Origin: Dolomedes plantarius
Lineage: Eukaryota; Arthropoda; Arachnida; Araneae; Dolomedidae
Assembly (NCBI GenBank): GCA_907164885.2
Contig: OU015493.1
Span: 50,073,390-50,137,389 of the forward strand
Reading direction: 5' to 3'
Length of the DNA: 64,000 nt
Below are positions 57,384 to 64,000 of this stretch, piece by piece. The notes beneath the pieces are model-generated. The model worked only from the letters and a program-made list of their open reading frames with translations, was not told the origin of the DNA and ran no database searches. Position numbers and translations under genes: made by a program. How positions within the stretch are numbered: position 1 is the stretch's first letter; every line of letters starts with the position of its first letter.

Positions 57384-58764
57384 TATATAATGCTGCCTTG
57401 TGTGGCTCTAAGATTAGGTACAGTTTATTTAGAAAATTGAAAATCAACCATATGAGTTTTAATCAAAAGCATTCCAGTAATGATCTTGCGGACTTATATA
57501 ATCTAGCAAAGTTTAAGTTAAAAGATTAGACAAGATGAGGAAATTATGTTTGCTTTATACCCTCATTAGTGTTATTAATAATACTATATAGTAAATAGGG
57601 GAGTATCTGTTCAATCTGAGTGTAAGTAAAATCTGACTCTGGTTCTAAGTTGAGTTTTAAAACCCTTTATAGTCTATAGGTATATTTTGTTTTCAACTTG
57701 TACTCAAGTTACAAAATTATGTACAAGTTGAAAATATCTAAACGCCTAATGTGTTTCCTTTAAGCTATTCTTAAGACAGCATAACATTTGAATTGATTTT
57801 CTGCAAAATTCGACTTCTTCTGAAGTTAATTGATAGAAAATAACTTCTCCCACAATTATCATCAACAGCAAAGTTCAGAAATACAAAATGTTGGGAACTA
57901 TTTTGAAATTTCATTTTCCGAATAGCAAAATTGCGTCATAACCATTTCTTCATATCTTTAATTAACTCCAATGTCTTTTTAATACTGACTCAAATACAGT
58001 TTGAAATATCTGCAAGAGAAATGTGAAATTTCCATAATTTTTTTCAGCCCTTTTCCATTTTGTTAATCAAAGAAGTTTTCTACCTCTGATAATTTTGATA
58101 AGAAGTAAAAATTTAGAGCATTTTTCGATTCTTTGTTCGGATGTGAGCCTCTGTAGTAATTAACGTTAATGCAATGAAGGATAGCCTTGCAAAAGAAACA
58201 TTTCTGCCCGAAGTTAAAGAAAAAGCAAATGTTGCCAGACGAGATGTGTGCTGGCGTGGCAAATGAAACTTCGAGAAATTTTTCTGATCGAGAAACATGT
58301 AGATATTTTCTATTGTTTGTCTCGTTACGAAGTAATTTTATCGAAATATTCGGATGTAACGAACCAAGATCTGTTTAGTTTATTTCATATTCATGTCATG
58401 GATTATTAAGCAAACTATATGCATATTTTTTTTCTAGAGGAGTGAATCGCATTAAGAAAGGTGCGCAATAAAGCTTACATAATGTTCAAGAATACTGAAT
58501 GATCTAAAACTGAAATTACTTTACAAACGAGCTAACATACAAAAATTTTAAATTAATTGAGTATGTAAATTTGGCATATTTGCAAACACATTTGTAAATG
58601 TATATACAGTGTAACTTCTCCTTGGCGGCAAGAAATGGTTCTGAAAAGAAGTGACCCTTCTTAGGGGGGGGGAGGGGTCTTGAATCGATTCTAAAGAAAA
58701 AAATGGCCTTCGAGACAGGTGGTCAGCTAGAGCAATTTCACTACCTATATATATATATATATAG
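57384..58764. other. Unannotated DNA
   Basis: I see no supported gene. Near 58603-58650, TACAGTGTAACTTCTCCTTG resembles a pogo-like end but has no partner. A G-run lies near 58660-58670. Confidence 0.45.
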
Positions 58765-58938
58765 GGTGATTATAATTAAAGTTGAACTTTCAAAAATCTG
58801 TAAAAAAGAACCACTGGTTAGAATTACCCAAATTTTGACCTGAATATATGCGAAGATCGGAGAAAGGGCATGGCTTAAGAAAAAAAATAGTCCAAAATTT
58901 TAGTAATAGATGGCGCTTTATACGTCATAACGTAAGTA

Positions 58939-60459
58939 CACCGGTGAAATAAATTAAGAGAATTTCCATATTTTATCGAATTTCATGAAAAGAACTGAAC
59001 TGAATGTAAAACCACTGCTTCTAGACAAAAATGCAAATCTTGTACGTCAAATACGAAAGCGTACACGTGTGTGTAGGTGGAGCCAGTAGAGAAACAGGAT
59101 TTATAAGCGCGCGTAAGTTAAGACTCATTTCGTTCGCTAGCACACCTCGGCGAATTTCTTGGTGTTATTTTGCAGCAATTTGCTAATTTCAAATTGTAAC
59201 CGTAAAAATAAGTAACCACCAACGTTTAGATGATGGAATGAGGTAGCGAATTCTGGGGAGGCTAGAAGCAGGCCAATCTCAAGTCCAAAAGAGTTCAATT
59301 TAAAGCCCAGCGTCGTGTGTAACTTATGGAAACAGTTCCAGGATACCGGATCCATCAAGAGAAAGCCTGCGCAAGGTCGTCCAAGAGCCACGACGGCCAG
59401 AGAAGATCGCCATTTGTCGATTATAGCGAGGCGTAACAGGAGTGCTACAGCTTCTCAGCTCTCTCGTGACTTGTATGCAGCCACAGGAACGCGTGTATCA
59501 AGGGTGACTGTTTCCAAAAGACTTCATGAGAGAGGGTTGTTTGCAAGAAGTCCTGCTGTTTGCTTCCCGCTCACTTCTACGAACAGGAGAATCCATTTAT
59601 CATGGTGCAGAGAGCATATAGATTAGATCATGGATAAATGGGCGACCATTATCTTCACTGATGAGTCCCGGTTCAACCTAAACACCGATTCTCGCCGTAC
59701 GTTCACATGGAGAGAATCAGGGATCTGCTACCTACTCTCCAATGTCCGCGAAATCGACCATTATGGCAGAGGAGGTGTAATGGTCTGAGCAAGGCATCAT
59801 GTTGGATGGCCGCACACCTCTCCATGTCTTTGAAAGAGGCACTGTGACTGGTGTGAGGTATAGTGATGAGGTCTTGGAGCCCTATGTTCGCCTTTTCAGG
59901 GGTGCAGTTGGCCCTGAGTTCATTTTCATGGACGATAACGCAAGGCCACATAGAGCTATTCTGGTCGAACAATTTCTAGAGAGTGAGGATATTCGCCGGA
60001 TGGATTGGCCAGCTAGATCTCCAGACCTTAACCCTATAGACCATGTCTGGGACGGTCTGGGGAGGGCAATTGCACCTCGCAACCACCCTCCGAGAACCAT
60101 CCAGGGAATGAAAACAGCGTTGCTGAACGAGTGGGACCCAATTGCGACAGGAAATGATAATCTGCCTTATTTAAAGTATGAAATCACGTTGCGAGACCTG
60201 TATATCTGTAATAGGGGACCATACCCCCTATTAACCCATCTATTAACCCATTTTTTTGTATATTCTGCAACCGCTGTTTCATACCTTCCGACTCCAACGA
60301 GTGTTACGCACGATCATGCGTGTGTATTACAATTATTGAATAGTTATTTGTTTTGTATTGTATCAATGTGTGTACATATCAAATTTTATTAAATTTGGTA
60401 CAGTAGTTCTAGAGATAATCGACCAAGTCTGCAAATTCTCTAAATTTCTTACACCAGTG
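58939..60459 (+). mobile_element. Full-length Tc1-like element nested in another transposon
   Basis: The ends CACCGGTGAAATAAATTAAG and the inverted CACTGGTGTAAGAAATTTAG share GAGAATTT further in and are flanked by TA (58937-58938, 60460-60461). Length is 1521 bp. A solo end of the same family occurs at 49840-50201. Confidence 0.88.
59231..60235 (+). pseudogene. Tc1-like transposase, several frameshifts, third catalytic residue Asp
   Basis: The N-terminus is decayed (an RILGRLEAGQSQVQ-like helix region near 59250 in one frame, then NLWKQFQDTGSIKRKPAQGR in another). The GRPR motif, RVSRVTVSKRLHERGLF and IIFTDESRFNLNTD (first Asp) follow. A TGA and an extra A near 59785-59795 break the frame before LDGRTPLHVFERGTVTG. 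MDDNARPHRA carries the second Asp. The third residue is Asp in LNPIDHVWDGL, 34 residues on, where Tc1 relatives have Glu. A further extra C near 60139 and a TAA lie before the true C-terminus (GDHTPY in the shifted frame). Not functional as sequenced. Confidence 0.82.
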
Positions 60460-60672
60460 TAGGTTCAGCTACCAGTGACATTTGAATCCCAATGCGACGG
60501 CTATTGTTTGAGTTGCAGGTTAAACCAACTGTATGTTCAATGTGCATGACTGTATCGGCTTTATTTTACTGAAAAAATGATTTCCAAGTCATTCAGCAGT
60601 TGTGGCACACTTAGTGGAAAGCACATCCACCACGACAAGTTGCTGCCACATCGGATGGGAAAAATCGGCTTT

Positions 60673-61807
60673 TAATTGTCGTGAGACTTGGTCAAGAAAT
60701 GTTCAATATGCTGCCAACCGTTTTCTGCCACAAGTTAAAACCGAGAAACAGCATGTTCCACAACAGAACGGATTGTACCAGTGGTGACGTTGTGGATGTG
60801 TTGCACAATGCTTGTCCTCAGTTCAGCTAAGTTGGCAATCGGACCACTGAATGCAATATTTTTCAGGTAACCCCTAAGCCAGAAATCCTAAGGATTAAGG
60901 TCAGGTGATCTTGACTGTCTGGCTATTGGAAAACTCACTGATAACTCTATGATTTCCGAAATGCATGTTGAGCAGCTGCTTCACTGGATTGACAATATGT
61001 AGAGGAGTGCCATCGTGCATATTAATTTTGCTATCCACACATGCACGCTGTTGAAGTGCTGGATTGACGTGGTTGTGCAAAAGAGTCTCATGGTGTTCAC
61101 CATTGACGATACAGGTAACAGGAACATAGGACCTATCTCCTCGAAAATAATGCAGATATGGCCCTACGATAAACGATGTTGTAAACCCGTACCACACAGT
61201 TACCATAGCAGAATGAAGAGGTACTGGTTGATGTCCGAATGGATATTCCGTTACCCATATTCTGCAATTCTGAGTATTGACATACCTTTGGAGAAGGAAA
61301 TGGGCTTCTTCTGCCCCAAAATGTTCCATGGCCATTCATTGTCCACTTCCATGAGAGCAAGACACTTTAGAGCAAAGCGTTTTCGTACACGCAGGTCTGT
61401 AGGAAGCAACTCCTGAACATGGGTAATTTTGAATGGATAGCAATGCAGGATGTTTCGTAAAATTCTATGCACCGCCTCACAGGCATATCTAACGATCGGG
61501 CTATTCCCCGTGCACTGCAGGTTCCCATACCATGCTCGTCTCTTCCTGCAATGCTGTGGCCACGGCCACATTTTCTACTGACGCAAAGCAATTGGTTTCC
61601 TCCCTCTGCCAGATCTCACTTGAAGTGAGCTGTGTCTTCGAATTTCTCAACCATTTTCTCCAGATCGGTTACAGACATCGGACCATAACCTTTTTCCAAT
61701 CCCTTTACTATCCGGTACTTCTTCGGAGCTACAGCCGCACAGTCACAGTTCTTGTAAAGCAGCTTCAAAAGCAGTGTGCGATCCTTCATTGAGCCAATCA
61801 TGATGAG
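60673..61807 (-). pseudogene. Mariner-related transposase relic, first catalytic Asp lost
   Basis: Reading on the minus strand from about 61807, MIGSMKDRTLLLKLLYKNCD starts the DUF4817-type N-terminus. Frame changes follow (SARGIARSLDMPVRRC, then FKITHVQELLPTDLRVRKRF). The first catalytic block reads GAEEAHFLLQRYVNTQNC, where a TDEAHF motif is expected, so Asp has become Glu. VTVWYGFTTSFIVGPYLHYF and NMHDGTPLHI (second Asp) follow. The third block is SPDLNP, a TAG, then DFWLRGYLK, with the Asp retained. The end reads ENGWQHIEHFLTKSHDN before a stop at 60673. It is related to the transposase at 56049. Confidence 0.78.
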
Positions 61808-61867
61808 CTTCTCAGATACAATAGAAGAAATACGGCAGGTAACCCACGTTTTTAAAACGAATGCAAA

Positions 61868-61923
61868 GTGTGGTGCGCATGGCATGTTTATAATTTTGCA
61901 TATTATAAACATGCCATGCGCAC

Positions 61924-61928
<5 letters not shown>
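61868..61928. repeat. Perfect 26-bp hairpin
   Basis: The arm GTGTGGTGCGCATGGCATGT plus TTATAA is followed by a nine-base loop and its exact complement. It lies where a relic transposon meets a (CA)n tract. Confidence 0.95.
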
Positions 61929-62005
<77 letters not shown>

Positions 62006-62007
62006 TA
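61922..62007. repeat. (CA)n-(TA)n microsatellite
   Basis: CA units pass into about 30 TA units with one TG interruption. The tract ends at the Tc1 terminus at 62008. Confidence 0.95.
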
Positions 62008-62310
62008 CAGGTGGTTATCAAAATAATGGAAACACCTATCATTAGCAGTGGTGTTTATGAATGTGCTTCGTATTCCTTAAAAGACAAGTCTGTACATCCC
62101 CCGTGCACTGCAGGTTCCAACGATATTTTTTATATAATATAGTGTATGTATTATTATACTGTCAAGTAGCAGTAATGAAGCTAAGGGCATCGTCCTTTTG
62201 GGGGAAACATCGTAAAATATCAAACCTTGCAGACCTTGCGAAAAGGGCAAATTTTTGGATAGCGTTTACATTGGAGTATCTGTTAGTGCAACCCCTACGC
62301 TAATTGGTGT
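62008..62310 (+). mobile_element. Left fragment of the 4894-type Tc1 element
   Basis: CAGGTGGTTATCAAAATAAT follows TA and matches 4894 onward for about 300 bp. It includes a transposase start that reads KISNLADLAKRANFWIAFTL. The copy stops near 62310 where unrelated sequence begins. Confidence 0.8.
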
Positions 62311-62332
62311 TTTTAAAGGAAAATATTTTCGA

Positions 62333-62533
62333 GTTCAATCCATACCTGCGGCTCTATTGCTAAAAGCTGCTAACAGCGCCCTCTGTTAGCAGCTTTTGTA
62401 ACCATTTCGAAAATTAGTGTATAAAATTCTTACAGCTTTCACAATAAAAATACCGTTTGTTGCATTCTTCTACAGATCTTTGTTCTCGAGATTTTTCAAT
62501 TTGAAATCAGGTACTTCTTCGCTGGACACCCTG
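62333..62533. mobile_element. Right end of a mariner-like element
   Basis: It ends GCTGGACACCCTG at 62533, followed by TA, which resembles a CAGGGTGTCC-type terminus. A perfect palindrome (AAAAGCTGCTAACA, eight-base spacer, complement; 62362-62397) lies inside. The left partner was not found. Confidence 0.5.
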
Positions 62534-63631
62534 TATATATATATATTATTTTTATCGCACAAAATCTTGTAAGTGGATTAAAAATTGTTTCTAATATTTA
62601 GATTATTGTGTTTGTTGGTGTGTGGATATTAAAATAATTTACATATATTTTACTTTTCGAATGTCAGATTTGGCTTCATTTCTGATTATATAACATGTGT
62701 ATGTGTTCTGGAGGATTTTAGGCTTAAATATGTATTGGTAAATGTCTACGAATTAGTTTATGTGATGTCAAAATCCATTCATTGATGTATTTGCTTCAAA
62801 TTCTCGTGTATGTAATGTCCCAGCGGCGCATGCTAGTCTTCGTTAAAAATACAAAAAGTTCAAACTGTGTTAAATTTGACGAAAAATCCCTCCCTAAAAA
62901 AGCAGTAACATAAATTCAGCTTAAGGGATCTACATCCTCGTTATATTTTAAAATGTTATCAGTAAAAACTTAACCTCAATTGAATAATATTGAGATTGAA
63001 CAAAAAGAAAAATTAGTACCTTAAACTTTTTGTGTATCAAAACATACGAACATCCCTTTTAGCTAAATTAAATCTGTTCATGCTATTTCTAACATGAATT
63101 CAAAGTTTAATAACTTTTGTAACCCCCATTATTAGTAATATAACATTTTTTTCAGGAAAAAAATATCCTTTCCTTGGTAAATATTTAACTTCTCTTTTTG
63201 TTATCATTCGTGTTCTTCTTAATTCACAAGAAAAAATCCTATTTAAAGCCCTGGAGATCTGAACGGAGTATATTTGTTTAAGACAGAATATTGATACGAA
63301 TAAACCATTTACTTTCGGCAAAGAGCATGGAATACATAATTTAATCAATTCTGCTATTTATAATCCCTACTTATGGGAAATCACCTTCAAAATATCTCAA
63401 GTTACAAGTTGTGTTGTGGATAATTGTCTGCTTGCCTTTATTAAACCTTTGCAATTATTTTACATAAGGTTTCTTGTTTTAAATCCCCGTGATCTTGGGA
63501 CCATTTTTCAAAATGTAAATATTCAGTCTTTATTAAGTTTCATGGAGAAGAATAAGTACATTTTACCGTGTACTTTACAATATGCTGAATGATGTAGACA
63601 AACACTCATATATCTACACACACACACACAT

Positions 63632-63640
<9 letters not shown>
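62534..63640. other. Unannotated AT-rich DNA
   Basis: I see no supported gene or element end. Confidence 0.5.

Positions 63641-63690
<50 letters not shown>
63641..63690. repeat. (TA)n microsatellite
   Basis: About 25 TA units, preceded by (CA)n, abutting the Tc1 end at 63691. Confidence 0.95.
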
Positions 63691-63691
<1 letters not shown>

Positions 63692-64000
63692 GGGTGGTTA
63701 TCAAAATAATGGAAACCCCAATAAATATCATGAAAACTTTTATTAATACGGCGCAGAATCACCTTTGTGATGTAATACCACCTGATTCACCTTGGAATTG
63801 GATTATTCAAGTCATGAATAGTGGTTAAGAATATATTATACCATTCTTCAGGGAAAAATCATGAAAGGGAAATCATCATCCTATAGAGATGCTATGGTGG
63901 ATAACGATACCTAGCTATATCCGCTTATACAGATAACATTGGTTGGATGATATATAGTCGGGGGAGGATTTTACAGGGCAAGAAACGAAATGTGACTTCT
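63691..64000 (-). mobile_element. 4894-type Tc1 element, cut by the window edge
   Basis: CGGGTGGTTATCAAAATAAT follows TA. The sequence inside is the reverse complement of the 3' part of the element at 4894-6205, so this is the right end of a minus-strand copy continuing beyond 64000. Degraded transposase C-terminus can be read on the minus strand (NHYS, then GDSAPY), with stops. Confidence 0.8.

Larger units (their letters stand above)
58765..61867 (-). mobile_element. Mariner-related element (minus strand) split by a Tc1 insertion; right end lost
   Basis: The left end GGGTGATTATAATTAAAGTT lies beside a short (TA)n tract. After removing the Tc1 element at 58939-60459, the remaining left 174 bp join to a minus-strand transposase relic that ends near 60673. 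The sum, about 1.6 kb, fits a relative of the element at 55797. No matching right TIR is found; the sequence passes into a perfect hairpin and a (CA)n-(TA)n tract. That the left end and the transposase belong together is inference. Confidence 0.55.

Noticed and set aside
58603..58650. Pogo-like TIR (CAGTGTAACTTCTCC)
   Set aside because: There is no inverted partner, no transposase and only weak similarity to known ends.

Overview
This 64 kb window is AT-rich, repeat-dominated eukaryotic DNA with long (TA)n microsatellites. There is no dense coding, no operon-like layout and no rRNA gene or confident tRNA gene. The kinds of transposon present (Tc1/mariner of several catalytic spacings, an OTU-bearing Helitron, piggyBac, hAT and pogo relatives, a gypsy-type solo LTR) and the look of their proteins suggest an arthropod genome, most likely an arachnid such as a spider. 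That assignment rests on recognising families, not on a database search. Almost everything I can name is a mobile element or a tandem repeat. No complete host gene is visible; two short minus-strand stretches (near 0.4 kb and 9.0 kb) could be single host exons.

Layout. 0-4.9 kb: unremarkable AT-rich DNA, one possible exon and a fragment of a multicopy arthropod protein family. 4.9-7.7 kb: a decayed Tc1 element followed, across a (TA)n tract, by a better preserved Tc1-like element with two nonsense codons. 7.7-16.8 kb: mostly unannotated DNA with a deleted mariner-like element (11.3-12.9 kb) and an 819-bp hAT-type MITE (13.9-14.7 kb). 16.8-24.7 kb: an autonomous-type Helitron on the minus strand (OTU protease, Rep/HUH nuclease, PIF1 helicase), broken by one base in an A-run; five copies of a 419-bp satellite lie between its helicase stop and its CTAG 3' end. 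24.9-27.7 kb: a G/C-tract minisatellite of about 148 bp with a four-unit higher-order repeat. 27.7-34.5 kb: mostly unannotated, with one long-TIR mariner-like remnant (30.9-32.2 kb). 34.5-35.7 kb: a Tc1/mariner element with D-36-E spacing. 37.3-43 kb: a chain of MITE, D-41-D element, non-autonomous Helitron (carrying an hAT MITE, a tRNA-like stretch and an inverted Helitron end) and pogo-like fragment, all joined by TA/TG microsatellites. 44.3-46.2 kb: tandem transposon-end units, a solo LTR and a deleted element. 47.6-48.7 kb: a 118-bp minisatellite. 49.3-50.2 kb: loose transposon ends. 52.3-55.3 kb: a piggyBac relic and a small TIR element. 55.8-57.4 kb: a long-TIR element with D-42-D spacing. 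58.8-62 kb: a relative of it on the minus strand, interrupted by a complete Tc1 element. 62-64 kb: more transposon ends, the last cut by the window edge.

There is no cooperating pathway. The common thread is transposition, with elements repeatedly inserted at TA dinucleotides inside or beside (TA)n tracts. Most inferable frameshifts are single-base insertions in A/T runs, so some elements may be more intact than they look.
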